A DNA stretch of 64,000 nt, from contig JALMQS010000128.1 of assembly GCA_024734495.1 (NCBI GenBank), forward strand, positions 27,535,349 to 27,599,348. The letters are read 5' to 3'. The notes beneath the pieces were generated by a model that had not been told where the DNA came from, made no database searches, and saw nothing but the letters and a program-made list of their open reading frames with translations. Positions 33,956-45,606 of the stretch are shown piece by piece; position 1 is the stretch's first letter; every line of letters begins with the position of its first letter. Both the position numbers and the translations under genes were made by a program. This DNA is from Forficula auricularia (lineage: Eukaryota > Arthropoda > Insecta > Dermaptera > Forficulidae).

Positions 33956-34557
33956 TTTGAGAAATATATTGGTACTCGGACTGAAATGAAATTGTTGCAT
34001 AGTTTCAAGGGGCAAATAAAAAGAATGATTTTTTCGATAAAGGTTCGGATAGAAGGTTTGAAGTCCTTGTCCGGTATATTTATCAGTTCAAGCATGTCAA
34101 AAACATGTCGAGACGAGTTTGAGTTGAATAAAAATTGTTCTCGCTGAGAAACTATTAAAATAGTAATAATACAAAAAAGTAATAAAAATAAAGATGATTG
34201 GAGAATCTTTGGACTAATACATTTCTAAGAACTTTCAATATATAAGATCGGAAATAACAAAGAGTGCTATAGACAAGTCATAGCATGCTTATAGTAATAA
34301 AATTAGGTGAAATTTAAGATTTTCTTATAGGACAGACTGATTCATTGTGCAAGGTGGTCGATTTCCATCTCAGGGGACTGTGGAGTTTAACTCACGAGAT
34401 TTAATTTCTGACTCCTACCCTTACTCACACAAATCAGTATCCGTTTGGGGCGAAGGTCCCAAAATATATTTTGAAAAAATCTAAATGTTAAATTTAAAAA
34501 ATAACGAAAATAATGCCGTATTCGATGAAATTTGCAAAAAAGCGAAGATTAAAATAA

Positions 34558-34810
34558 AATAAGTGAATATCGATGAGGCAGTCCAAAAAATGAAGATAAT
34601 TTACACTATCTTTTTATTCATAAAACCGACTTTTCAGAGGCTATTCCCTCCTTCTTCAGGGTTTTGAAAAGTCAGTGAAGGAAATCCAATGCGACATTCC
34701 TCTCTTTTCAAAACCCTGAAGAAGGAGGGACACATCGGTTTTATGAATAAAAAGGTAGTGTAAATTATCTTCTTCTTTTTTTGGACTGCCTCATCGATAT
34801 CCACTTAATT
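34558..34810. repeat. Foldback with decayed hammerhead motifs in both arms
   Basis: Outer arms GTGAATATCGATGAGGCAGT / GACTGCCTCATCGATATCC are inverted, and inner blocks (AAGATAATTTACACTA, TTATTCATAAAACCG, CTCCTTCTTCAGGGTTTTGA) recur in inverse order. The left arm (minus, 34622-34665) keeps CTGAAGA, extra A, a weak stem II, GAAA and GTC with 6-bp stem I (AAAACC/GGTTTT). The right arm (34716 on) keeps CTGAAGA and stem I but has lost GAAA and stem III. Confidence 0.7.
34622..34665 (-). ncRNA. Decayed hammerhead-like motif
   Basis: CTGAAGA at 34653-34659 and GAAAAGTC in place of GAAACGTC. Probably inactive. Confidence 0.4.
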
Positions 34811-34921
34811 CACTTATCAGTCCGTCCCCAAGAATTACTCCAATCTTATTCAAATAAAATTTCAAAAAATGAAGAGTACATTTTTGGACAGGATCCCCTG
34901 GTTGAAAAGTCACCAAACTAC

Positions 34922-34985
34922 ACTGATATATATATATATGTTTATTTGTACCAACGAGAGGACAACATCATTGATTTATCCTAAA
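34922..34985 (+). repeat. GCAGAGGACAAC repeat fragment after (TA)n
   Basis: (TA)n followed by TGTTTATTTGTACCAACGAG AGGACAACATCATTG. Confidence 0.5.
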
Positions 34986-35316
34986 AAAAAAATTATTCTA
35001 TATATCATAAATATTGATCATTCATTCTAGCTATAAAATTATTAATATAGAAATGAAACAAAAACAATTTATTGAATTAATGTGAACATTCAGATTTGAG
35101 TTGAGTAGTTATAAAAATAAAACGTTATATGGAATATGACGGAGTGGAAGCCCAAGGTAATCAAATTACTATTTTCGAATAAAGATCCTTACTCGACTGT
35201 CGCTCAAACTAATTTTTCAGCCAAAATTTTGGAAGCTATTCCATCTTGAGGGCTCACACGGAGAAACATAGTTGTTTGGTAACACCCAACTTATATACTG
35301 ACAGAACAATCTATAT

Positions 35317-35961
35317 CAGTGTTTCTCAACCGTCTGTAGAGCGAGGAACCCTAGAGCACTTATATTTATTTCTGAGGAACCCCCTAGCACTAAAATATGA
35401 GATATTTAATTTTTCGTCAAAATATCAACATCATGCTACTTTTAAAGCTTCCAAATATAACATACCCCCGCCGATGACGGTGTTGCCACATTTTAAAAAT
35501 TTTCTAGATTTTGAGGAAAATAGGTAGAAAAAACGTCCATTTTAAATTACAATACCTAACATTTTTATTTTCATGAATATTATTATTAAATTTTTTTGGT
35601 AATGTCATTAGGATACCCATATGCCCCTTTCGGATCCGACAGGTTTTTTTTTACATATCAATGTATACTTACTCATAAATAAAATATTCTCATCTATTTG
35701 AAAAGCAATATTATTTCATACGTCAAACATACATAAAACAATTTAAATGATGTTTTCATTTCGTCACTAATGTAATGTAATCGTTGTATTATAAGATAAT
35801 ACTTAGACTCTAAATTTAGTTGTTTTTTTTCTTAAAATGATAAATTTTTTGAGGGGTGGTACTACTATAACTACTATTTTTGTTTTTCTATTTTTTCTTT
35901 TATTGACCTCTAGGGGCTAACCACAAACATCCCTTTGTGGAACCCAGGTTGAGAAACACTG
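35317..35961. mobile_element. hAT-like MITE, 645 bp, with TSD
   Basis: The termini CAGTGTTTCTCAACC and GGTTGAGAAACACTG are perfect inverted repeats. The flanks ATCTATAT (35309-35316) and ATCTAGAT (35962-35969) match 7 of 8, the hAT signature. Subterminal GAGGAACCC near the left and GTGGAACCC near the right recall CAGNGNTTCTCAACC-type hAT elements of many animals. AT-rich, non-coding interior. Confidence 0.9.
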
Positions 35962-36164
35962 ATCTAGATGGTAAACGCAGGGATGGCCATCTGGATTGTG
36001 GTTACTAGTGCCTTGTGCCTTGAGATTGTAAAACCTTAGTTTGTAATCCCAACAATACGGATTGACATTCCGGACTAACGTCAGGGAAATTTTTTTTCTT
36101 TTTTCTTTCAAGACTTTGTCAAAATCGAAAAAACAAAAACAAAAAACCTGTTTATTATAAGATT

Positions 36165-36320
36165 GAGATTTGCGGTTGCTTATACAGGGTGTCCCGTATT
36201 ACAACGATAAACCGTGAACAGAGGATAGCTCAGTTATGACGGTCCAGAACCTAAAAAATTTTCTTAATAAAAATCTCATAGTTTTCGAGTTATAGGCATT
36301 TTTTTGAAAATTGCGAAAAT
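36165..36320 (+). other. Possible element start (TACAGGGTGTCCCGTATTAC)
   Basis: ACAGGGTGTCCCGTATTACA followed by GTTTTCGAGTTATAGGCATT resembles the end of a common insect repeat. The other end was not found. Confidence 0.3.
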
Positions 36321-36707
36321 CGCTACCCAGTCCTAAACAATGAGATGCTGTGGCTACAAATTTACATATTTTATAATTCTAATTTATGTTATATAATCCT
36401 GAATAATCCTGCTATTGACCAGAATTCAAAATAAAACCATAAGTACTATACTTTTGGAGAAAAAAAAATATTTTTGCCGGACTTATGTTTAAAAAAATTT
36501 TGATCAGCTAACTTTTAATCATCTTTAATGTAAAAAAAGTCTAATAAACTAGCGTGGCAAGTTATTAAAAAAATTGGCTTATTTAGTCGAGATTTCAAAA
36601 TGGTACAGCACTTTGTAATATTTGTATTTTTTTAGCAAAATTAGCTAATTTAAAAACATATTTTGATAGTGTTTATTTATTTAATATGTTAATCAATTAT
36701 GTCGCAT

Positions 36708-36807
36708 ATTAAAGAATAATTAACACATTAATGAGAATTGTTTTGATCGCGCTTTTTGAAGAAGATCAAAACAATTCTCATTAATGTGTTAATTATTCTT
36801 TAATATA
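36708..36807. repeat. Near-perfect hairpin, ~42-bp arms
   Basis: ATTAAAGAATAATTAACACA...GTTTTGATC (36708-36749) is inverted at about 36765-36807 with a 15-16-nt loop containing GCGCTTTTTGAAGAA. It looks like a small foldback MITE or an inverted duplication. Confidence 0.8.
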
Positions 36808-37089
36808 TTAATGAGAAAATTATAAATATATTTAACTATTTTGTTTTTTTCCTATAAGAGTTTAGTATTGTTGTTGTTATCTTCTCGATTAATTTATTTT
36901 ATGTTTTAATTGTTTGCTAAAAAATGATTTGGATTATATGATCGGTGATTTTTTTGATCCTAGTTATTTCATTCGATCCTAGTTATTTCATGTAGTTTAT
37001 CTATTTTTGTGTGTCTGTTTCTATTGCATGCTTATAAGCTGGCCAGTGCGCCATCACTACCACTCACTCTTTGCATTTTGAGAATAGTT

Positions 37090-37400
37090 TAGAGAATAGA
37101 TCCCATTGAATCAGGAGTTCTTTAACTTCTTGGTCGGCAGATGACATTCCATCCACCACAACTTTGATACTAAGGTTTGCCAGAAAGCTTTCTATCCATC
37201 TGTGAAGTGTTGGCGTGAAGCCAAAGGCTGGCAGTTTGGCAAGAAGATTTTTGTTCTTCTTTCGACAATACGTTTGGCCCCATGACTTCAAGGAGCTGGA
37301 ACTCTCTACCAGCCTCCGTATTTCCAGACACTTATAACCTTCAAACATAGGAGTTGCATCTTCCTGGTGTGCCCTTTCTTGCATTCAATTTCATTAAAAA
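37090..37400. pseudogene. LINE-B remnant with inverted internal segment (twin-priming-like)
   Basis: 37136-37255 read on the minus strand encodes KNLLAKLPAFGFTPTLHRWI...VVVDGMSSA, a mid-RT segment. 37265-37384 read on the plus strand is the LINE 3' end (PMTSRSWNSLPA-like, FQTLITFK-like), as at 61268-61400. The two parts are head to head and the intervening RT sequence is missing. Such 5' inversion with a deletion is the classic product of twin priming during LINE insertion. A single 106-codon minus frame spans both by chance. An A-rich tail lies at 37392-37412. Confidence 0.7.
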
Positions 37401-37454
37401 ATAAAAAAATTATAGCTCTTGCATATTTTTTACATGTATAAATAGTAAAATAAA

Positions 37455-38455
37455 GTGATGCCAATCCACATTACTTATCATACACCTGGCCCTTTTCTTA
37501 TATTTAATAAAATAATTTATAATCATTGACGAAAGAGCACCCCCCCCCCCCCCCACACACACACACACATCTGAATTTTGGACTCATTAGCAATTTATGA
37601 TATCCACTTATAAATGAGAATTGTAATTCTTCTAATTGTAATTATCTGCTTTCTTCGATTTTTGTTTTGGAAATTTTATAATTTTAAATTAATTTTAACC
37701 CCCCCCCCTTCACCTTATAAAGTCATATAGGGTGAATCGAGGGGTGATCCGCGATTGGAAGTAGGTGTACACCTCTTTGGAAGTATTTTGGAAGTACCTG
37801 GAAATATTTGGAAGTACTTTGAAATATTTGAAAGTACTTGGAAATATTTGGAATTTCAAGTGGAAGTAGGTGTACAGAATATTAGGTTGCGGTTCACCAC
37901 TCGGGGTGCATATTATGCGAAATTTTGTACAAATCGATCAAAGAGTTTTGGTGTTATATTGATAGTTCTATTTTTTAAATGGCGGGGGCCGCCCCACCCA
38001 CAATTTTGGCCCCCGAAAAAACTAATCTAATCTCTCTTTTTTATTATATATATCTTTAATAGTAATTTTATTTTTATTGGTTTTTTTTTTAGTTTGAAAA
38101 TTTTATAATTTTACGATTTCAACCAAAATCTAATCAGCTCTTAATCTCGATATAAAGAATTTTCGTGTGAAATTTCATTTTGATATTCACACTAGTTTTT
38201 TAGCTAGAGCCTACACAAAATTTGGTAACGAACGTACTAACAGACATTGTGAAAAAATAATTAATATCTCGTAAAACATAATTTTTTCCATGTTCAGTCA
38301 TTCGAACTTTTTTGTAGACCAATCGCCATGGTTTCACTCAAATTTTTTATCAAAATAGTTTCAGCCGTTTTTGAAATATTTCGAAAAAAGGAAGCCAAAA
38401 ACAACTTTTTTCATGCACGATTACTATACTTGGCCATACCCTGTGTGAAAAAGTA
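37455..38455 (-). repeat. R1 dispersed repeat, minus-strand copy, interrupted by a MITE
   Basis: On the minus strand it starts at about 38450 with CACAGGGTATGGCCAAGTAT and ends near 37455 (GGGCCAGGTGTATGATAAGT). It contains C runs (15 C at 37540-37554; 37700-37708) where other copies have G runs read forward. The MITE at 37738-37912 interrupts it. Confidence 0.75.
37738..37912 (+). mobile_element. MITE with GTGTACACC terminal repeats, copy 2
   Basis: CGAGGGGTGATCCGCGATTGG at the left, then AAGTAGGTGTACACC; the right end is AAGTAGGTGTACAG then GGTTGCGGTTCACCACTCGG. The centre is a tandem of TTGGAAGTAC/TTGGAAATAT units about 10-20 bp long. Opposite orientation to the copy at 3838-4003. Confidence 0.7.
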
Positions 38456-38459
38456 AAAA

Positions 38460-39200
38460 TTAGAAAGTGTTGGTCTAATATTTGATAAAAGCTTCAAAAT
38501 TAACATAAGACATATCATATATTTCTATGTAAATGATTTTTTTTCACACACAATTCCTGATCGAAAGAAATCATAATTTCCATGTTTTAATTTAATCGAC
38601 TTCGACGTTTAACGAAAATCCCACAATTAAGTATATATTTTCCTTAAAACAAAATGTTTCTCGGTTCATAACAATTTAATTAAAGCATATTATATTAAAA
38701 TAATCGTAAATTTTGTTTAAATGGAGACGATTATCCATCTTCATTATCTTCTAATTGTACATTTAGAAATTGTTTTACAAATAACTCTAACAGCTCAAAA
38801 ACGCATTTTCAGGTTTTCTCAATGTTCTCTTGTGTGACAATGTACTTAACTCCAAGAGCCATTATTGTATTAAATTCCTTTGTCTTTCTAATAAATAAAT
38901 AACGTTTATTAAACTTAATGATGCTTTAATTATGGGAAGACATCTTTTCATTATTATAAACTATATATTCTTATATTTTAGTTTAATTTCAAATTTATAT
39001 CAAGTAATGGACTTGAACACATTCATGCTTAAGGGATTGTTCAAAAGTTATTAAAAACCATAATTATAAATTTTAATTGATATTTTTTGAGTAATATTTT
39101 TTTCTAGTTAGTAGAAATACATATTTAATGATTCAGTGGTTGAGTTGTTTATCAATAGAGAAGTTTCGATTGAAAACAATTCCTGAAAGTCAACCCAATC
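38460..39200. other. AT-rich stretch, nothing recognised
   Basis: No ORF above 60 codons, no RNA gene and no repeat shared elsewhere was seen. Confidence 0.5.
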
Positions 39201-39207
39201 AACCAAA

Positions 39208-39489
39208 ATGGGTGGAGGTCTACAAATTTTAATCCTCCATCCGGATTCGTGGGGTTCAGATGCTGATGAGAGTTAGTGGAAGAGGAGTGAGCCCAGAGGA
39301 CATGTATAGTGTTGGCGGGGTGAATGGTCATCGGAGGTGGGTTTAAGGGGAAGGATAGGGGTCAGTGGGATGGATGGGAATTAGAGGAAGCTAGCAAGAG
39401 ATTCGCCTCGCAGACTGCGTCTAACTCTCATCACCCTCCGAACCCCACGAATCCGAATGGAGGTTTAAAATTTGTAGACCTCCACCCAT
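39208..39489. mobile_element. MITE A, intact palindromic-ended copy
   Basis: ATGGGTGGAGGTCTACAAAT...GGATTCGTGGGGTTC at the left is inverted at the right (GAACCCCACGAATCC, ATTTGTAGACCTCCACCCAT). The interior is G-rich on the plus strand (GAGCCCAGAGGACATGTATA, GTGGGATGGATGGG). A frame at 39324-39596 crosses it and is not a gene. It is the reference for the split copy at 8298-10077. Confidence 0.75.
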
Positions 39490-39894
39490 TAGAAAGTACA
39501 TATATAAATAGATCAATGTCTCAATACAAACATGAGTGTAAACTTTTAAGAGACGATGTATCTTCTTCAGTTTCCAGATATAACTTTGGAGTGTGATGTT
39601 TTAAGGAATAAAAGTATTGGGCCGAGACGCCACCCGCCAGGGCACCAGCCCGGAGGGCCGATCTCCGAGGGCGTGCTGAAGGCACGCACGAAATGCTCAT
39701 TTATAATAATGGTTTAATAAAAATTGATTTCATCTCTTATTATTAAACGCCCAGAGAGCAGAATAAAGTTTTTTTTTTTTAAATTATTTTCTATTTTTTT
39801 TTATTATTAATTTTTATTGATTTTAATTTATACATTAGAGAAGGATATACATAAAGGTACTCGAACGCCCACTGCAGTAATACATATGATTTAA

Positions 39895-40260
39895 ATACAA
39901 AATTCTGAATAAAAAGAACTAAAAAAAATTGCCATTTTAATCATAAAGTAGTTATTGATTTACATTATTTTGATTAGAAAATGTACAATTTTTAATTAAT
40001 ATTAATTTCATCTAGCGTTATTTAAATAATTCTCAACTTTAAAAACTAAAGATAGTAATTTTATACACATTTTGATTTTCAATATTTAATATATTCAAGA
40101 AAATAATGGAGTTATACAATTATTAATAGTAGCCAGTATTTATGGAGTGTGATTTTTTAAGGGGGATAAAATTTTTGGCCGTATTTTATTAACTCTAATA
40201 TTTTTAAAATAACGCAAGGAACTTCGTTCCTGACGGGGGTCCCCCGACCGCACACGTTTG
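39895..40260 (+). repeat. Half copy of the 20962-21509 foldback
   Basis: It matches the right half of the foldback from GCCATTTTAAT through TTCAATATTTAATATATTCA to GTATTTATGGAGTGTGATTT and the trailing GGAACTTCGTTCCTG...GGGGGTCCCCCGACCGCAC. Only one arm is present, so the palindromic form is either ancestral and lost here or derived there. Confidence 0.75.
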
Positions 40261-40394
40261 ATTTTTTTTCAAAATCCGTTTGCTTATCAAAATTATATTT
40301 TATAATGTCCGTAAGTTTTAATCCTATCAATGGTAAGTCGTATAGTAATATAATTTCGAAAATAATTTTGGTGTCATCTGGAAAGATTACAGCA

Positions 40395-40880
40395 ATATTT
40401 TAAATTACTTCGCTGTGAGTACTCTTTTGCTTCTTGCATTTTTTTCTTTACCGGTAGATCAATTGAAGGGTGAAAATTGGGAGGATGATTTTAATGAAGA
40501 TAGGGCTATAAGCGAAAGTTCATACAGTATATGTTTTTCCATTACCCCTAAATATGGATTCCTTAATTATTTGTATTTGTTTGTTCTAAAGATAACGATT
40601 TCAATAAGCATCAGGTCCGAGAAATTGTGTCGTTGACAGAGTGGGAAGATTCCATTTCAGATTTGAAAGGAGCGAAGGGGTGGAATTTACTCCACTCATC
40701 CCAGGACGAAAGTGGGAGAGATTTGGGGGACGGGGGTCAAATCACACCCCAGCAGTTTAAATGGAGGGGGACTGGGTACTTCGGAAATGATCTGACTAAC
40801 AGAACAGGCTGCCCGTCAGTCCAAAGTACATCCCTTAAGCCACCCTATGCCCTATTGTTTTCTCTTTAGAGAACATATTA
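40395..40880 (+). other. Two unassigned ORFs
   Basis: 40415-40636 starts with a hydrophobic, signal-peptide-like MSTLLLLAFFSLP then acidic residues. 40627-40869 is Gly/Ser/Asp-rich. The second lies in a less AT-rich stretch. Neither has a recognised domain, and the codon context gives no decisive support for coding. Confidence 0.2.
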
Positions 40881-41459
40881 AATCAGCAATGACATCTAGA
40901 CAAACGCATCACGTCAGCGAAATCCTAGGCTGGCTTGCATGGGCTTACCTTTCACGAGATAGATATCTTGCCTAGCCCCAACCAGCTAATAACATTACAA
41001 TTAATGTTTCAACGGAATACTAAATAAATAAATAGAGAAACCCCTGAGGTGGATACTAATTCCCTACAATTGGAGAGAAGCAACTCTAATTAAGGGCATT
41101 TGGGCCAATTACAGCAAATCACGGATACCTTCAAAAAAGTAACCACAAGAGATGATTAATTTATATGAAATGTTCCCCCTTTTACGGTGAGAAATATTTT
41201 TTCTATTGAAATAATTTATTAATTTTTAAAAAATATTCTATAAGGCTAATTTTTTTTATTAATTTATTTACTCACTCGCTTCAAAATGCAGATCCAATTG
41301 AATAAAAATTTGATTACATTTAAGTTAAAATATTTAATTTTCCCTTTAGATTTAATTTGTAAATCAATTCTGATTTAGAAAAGGCATTAATTATCGAAGT
41401 GATTAGTTAATATAAATGTTTTTAAGGAATTTGGTGTTGGTACTTGGTGAAACATTTTT
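40881..41459. other. AT-rich stretch, nothing recognised
   Basis: No features supported. Confidence 0.4.
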
Positions 41460-41544
41460 TAAAATTATTGGATAAAAATACTTGGTAGGTTTCACATTAA
41501 GATATAAAAATAAAACGAATTTATTTTTTTGAAGAATCTTTTAA

Positions 41545-41587
41545 TCTCGATATATATATTTCGGGTGACTAACCCATCTTCAGGAGA
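41545..41587 (-). ncRNA. Hammerhead-ribozyme-like motif (left arm)
   Basis: Minus strand: stem I TCTC/GAGA (41584-41587 with 41545-41548), CTGAAGA (41577-41583), extra T, stem II GGGT/ACCC with loop TAGTC, GAAA (41559-41562), stem III as UA-UAUA-UA, then U and C at 41550-41549. Confidence 0.65.
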
Positions 41588-41604
41588 AACAGAAAAATGA
41601 CCTG

Positions 41605-41998
41605 GATAAGTCGAAATTGAATACAAGTCAATGGTAAAATTTATTTTTTAAAGATAACAAAAGGGGCAAATATTTTAAAATTAGTGGAGGGAGAAAAAGG
41701 TAAGGAGTCAATTTTTTTGTTTAGAGTGGCCTTTTGAGAAATGAGGATTTCGAATTTGAATACAACTCAATGGTAAATTTATTTTTAAGATAACAAAGGT
41801 AAATATTTAAAATTAGTTGAGGGAGAAAAGGTATAAAGTCTACTTTTGTTTAATTTTGAATGGCCTTTTGAGCAATGAGGATTTCGAATTTGAATACAAC
41901 TCAATGTTAAAATTTATTTTTAAGATAACAAAAGGGTAAATATTTAAAATTAGTGGAGAGAGAAGTCTATTTTGTTTAATTTTGAATGGTCTTCTGAG
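41605..41998. repeat. Tandem array, ~130-bp unit, three copies
   Basis: The unit: TTTGAGAAATGAGGATTTCG, AATACAACTCAATGGTAAAA, AGATAACAAAAGG, TAAATATTTAAAATTAGTGG, AGTCTACTTTTGTTTAATTT. Lengths 133 and 126 bp between repeated landmarks. Confidence 0.8.
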
Positions 41999-42397
41999 AA
42001 ATGAGAATTTACACACAAAACAAATTTGCAAATATTTAAAGAATGTAATCAATGATTGTACTTTTTCTTTGATTCTCTAATTGATTATTTAGTATATTCG
42101 CTTTATTCCGAGAGAGCCAATTTTATTTCCGTTGACTCTAAAAAATCTAAACGTAAGCCCTTTTCTTCGAAATGTAACGGAACTAGGTGGCTAATAGAAG
42201 AGGTGTGTTTATTCAAATGTAGATGATTGGCGAAGGTATTTCTCAAAAGGCTAATTAAAATTAAAACAAAAGTAGACTCCCTACCTTTTCTCCCCTCCAC
42301 TAATTTTTTTAAATATTTACCTTTTGTTATATTTAAAATGAATTTTGCCATTGACTTGTGTTCGGTTTCGACTTGTCCAGGTCGGTTGCTTTCTGTT

Positions 42398-42440
42398 TCT
42401 CCTGAAGATGGGTTGGTCACCCGAAATATATATATCGAGA
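42398..42440 (+). ncRNA. Hammerhead-ribozyme-like motif (right arm)
   Basis: TCTC (42398-42401), CTGAAGA (42402-42408), extra T, GGGT-TGGTC-ACCC, GAAA (42423-42426), UAUAUAUA, U, C at 42436, then GAGA. The loop differs from the left arm only at TAGTC/TGGTC. Confidence 0.65.
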
Positions 42441-43019
42441 TTGAAGATTCTCCAAAAATAAATTCGTTTTATTTTTTTATATCTTTTAATGTGAAACCTG
42501 ACAAGTATTTTTATCCAATAATAATATAAATGTATTTAAAATTAAATTGGAATTCATATTGTTTTAAAGTGAAATGTTTAATATACCATAAGCACGGATA
42601 ATGAAAATAGCCGTTCTAAGTATTAAGTAAAATAATTTGGCACAGAGCGGATTTATCTCGGAAATATAATTCACGGGAAATAATTTCTTAACTGTCCACA
42701 TAAGTTGATCACAATTTGAGTAGAATATATGATGTCGTCGCAGTGCAGGAGGATTTAGAATTTAGATAATAATCCGCGCAAATACAATACAAATGTGCTT
42801 CCGTCTTACACTAAATGTGTGTTATTAAGTTAATCTTAAAGACTTATCATCAAATGACGAGGAGAAATATTTAAAGCCCTCACAAAATAAATATATAAAT
42901 AAATAAAAATACTAGACACATAGGTATTAACTTACAATTATATTTTAAAAATACTAAAAAACACGCTTCTACAAAAAGTACAAATAATGCAATACTTAAT
43001 TAAAAAGTGTAAGTGCAGA

Positions 43020-43160
43020 AACATGTACTTTTAATTAATTTCGACAAAGTGCCCCCCCGCTTTTTGGTTAAGTATCACAATATTTTGTACTTTTTAGAAG
43101 TGTTTTTTTAGCTTTTTTAAATATAATTTATTTATTTTTACTTTTAGTTTAATTATTTTT
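43020..43160. repeat. Imperfect inverted repeat inside the duplication
   Basis: AAAAAACACGCTTCTACAAAAAGTAC (42957-42982) is mirrored by GTACTTTTTAGAAGTG-TTTTTT (43090-43110), with AAAAAGTGT...GCTTTTTGG between. Also present in copy 2 at 47130-47285. Confidence 0.5.
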
Positions 43161-45606
43161 ATAGAGAAAAGTTTATGGAATTTAACATAATGAAATATAT
43201 TTATTTTTATTATTTTTATATAATTTCATTTAAATTGAGTAGGTAAACAATTATTTTTATAGAGAAATGAGTGCGGAATTCTAACAGAACAAAAGTCACA
43301 TTAATAAATAGATAGATATACACATACAGGTGAAGCGAATATGGGTGTCTGGTGTAGAAGAGAAATCCCATCCAAAACGTTTCTATAAAAAAACAGGCCA
43401 AGTTCAAAAAGCAGTGAACGTTCTGGGTGCAGCCAAGTTAAATTCTAACTTGACCTGTTCTTTTTACAGCAATGTTTTGGGTGGGATCATTTTTAAATAA
43501 ATTATTTATGTCCCAAGTTAATTTTCTTAATACTAATGAGGGACTATTTTCTTCCTACAAGCTAATGGCATTGAAATCATTTAGGTTTTCGCTGCACTTT
43601 ATTATCGTACTCATTTACTTTCGATTTTTACTTTCACATTTATATTCTATAGAATATAATGGGAGAGTATTGCGATTGCCAGTCTGGGTCCTGACTTTTG
43701 AGATTGTATCTCTGAGATGAAAAAGTTAATTTATGAATCTCAGGTGGAAGGAATCAAGCGCCCTTAATAGTTCGAAACCGGATTTAGGACATAAAACCGA
43801 AATTGTGGTCCCTAGAGGCCAAAAAGGGGGTCCAAAGTACATTGGCAAGTGCGTATGCACGAATGTAAACCCCCCCTGCGTTTCGCAACCATAAGTCTCA
43901 GAGCTACGAAATTCGAAACTTAAGCTCGATATAGTTAGAAGGAGACAGCAAGCTTTTGATTGAAACTAGAAAATCGTAAAGTGGACAATTACTTGAAAGA
44001 TTTTTCGTTTTTTTGATTTTCTTAAAAACGGCTATAACGATTTTTTTAAAAAATTGAGCATTTGATTTTCAAATGTCATGAGTTATTAGTTGTGTCAAAT
44101 TTTTAATCCGATTAAAAAAGAGGAAAGTGTTGTAAATTAGGAGTGTCGTAAAATAAATATTTTAATCGTTCATATCTCGCTGGAAAGTCGCAGAGCCTTG
44201 AAATTTAAAACTTAGCTATCTAGAGGCTGTGAAGTTATGTAAGAAGATTTTAGCTAAAATAGAAAAACCGAAAATTGATGTTTACGTACGTAAGAATGTA
44301 CCCCTTGGCAGTTTCGCAACCATAAGTCTCAGAGATTACGAATTCGAAAGTTAAGCTTGATATAGGCTAGAAGGAGTAGATCAAGCTTTTTGTTGAAATA
44401 GGAAAGATTTTTTTTTTTTGATTTTCTCAAAAACGGCTGGAACGATTTTTTTTAAAATTTGTGGTATTTATCAAGTGTCGAGTTATTAGTTGTGTCAAAT
44501 TTAAAAAAATCGTTTGAGCCGTTTTTGAGAAAATAAAGAAATAAATAAAGGAATGGGGGTGTAAATTGGTAGTGACGCGCGAACTTCAAATAAATGAAAA
44601 TGGGAAAGTTGTGTGGTGAACACACCAGTTGATTTTTTTTTTTAGATTATGATTTTTAAATAATGAGTACTAAAAATATATACTAATAATACCTACTGTT
44701 TCACCCATTTGCAACACTTCTAAAAAATAAGTATATAATAAAAATATTTTGTTCTATTATTATTGGTTTAATATTGGTTTGTAAATTGAAATTTTACTAA
44801 AAAATTTTCTTAACATTCTTACTAAAAGATAAGTTCTTATGACTTTAAGCTTATTAATAATTATCAATAATAAGTTAAGCAATTTTTGCCTAAATTATAT
44901 TTAATAAAAATTCAATTTATCAAAATAGCAACTGAAATGGTGATTAGATGATTGTGTTGTGATGATTAATCGTCGTCGGAGGGGTGGGTTTCATTAGATT
45001 CGATTAAAGAAATTTGTTCAAGAGATACTTAGAACTACTATAGTGGACATGATTACAACAACATAGGCGCGGAGGAAGAAAAATAGTCCCTCCACAATAA
45101 GGGTATGAAAGTCATTTTGATTGTAGTTACTAATTTATTTAAAGAAAATAAGTTTGAGAAATAACTCAATAACGGTCCATATACATTCACACACACGCTT
45201 AACTTATTGCTGAAAGATAAAAAAAAGTGTTGATAATATATTTTTACTTTATGAATTACAGTTTATAATTTCTAGTGAGAGATTTGGAAAAATAAAATTA
45301 TAATTTTAGACATCTGAAAGCTTGATACCCAGCGCCCAATCTGATAGGGTTCAAAACACACACCCACTCGTTTGAAAGGCACGTGGTTCTGCGCGGATTT
45401 GTGTATTTTGAATCTTTTAGCTGTTAGCTCTGTCATGCACCAAAGTCAATAGCCAAAGCCTGTGTGTATGCGAGGGTCATCAAGTAATTTCTCAGACATA
45501 TTTTTTTGAAATAAATGCCAAAAAATTATTTTAATACTTATTCGTAGAGAGACTATTATTTTATTTCTCCCCCTTATAACACCTAAAGTAATCACGTCAT
45601 CTAATA

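Larger units (their letters stand above)
41460..42525. mobile_element. 1.07-kb foldback with inverted hammerhead motifs and internal tandem repeats
   Basis: The left arm begins GGATAAAAATACTTGGTAGG TTTCACATTAA; the right arm ends with the inverse TGTGAAACCTGACAAGTATT TTTATCC. The arms include AAACGAATTTATTTTT, the hammerhead motifs, GACTTATCCAGGTCA/GACTTGTCCAGGTCG and ACTAATTTT..CTCCACT blocks. Between them a ~130-bp unit (GGCCTTTTGAG at 41729, 41862, 41988) repeats three times. The right end is also the start of the segmental duplication. Probably a non-autonomous Penelope-like unit; no RT is present. Confidence 0.75.

Noticed and set aside
37064..37384. Single 106-codon ORF on the minus strand
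   Set aside because: It fuses a sense RT segment with antisense LINE 3' sequence; it is a by-product of the inversion.
43472..43720. ORF seen in both duplication copies (also 47649-47837)
   Set aside because: The start is shared because the DNA is duplicated, but indels break the frame at different points and the C-termini diverge, so coding constraint is not supported.
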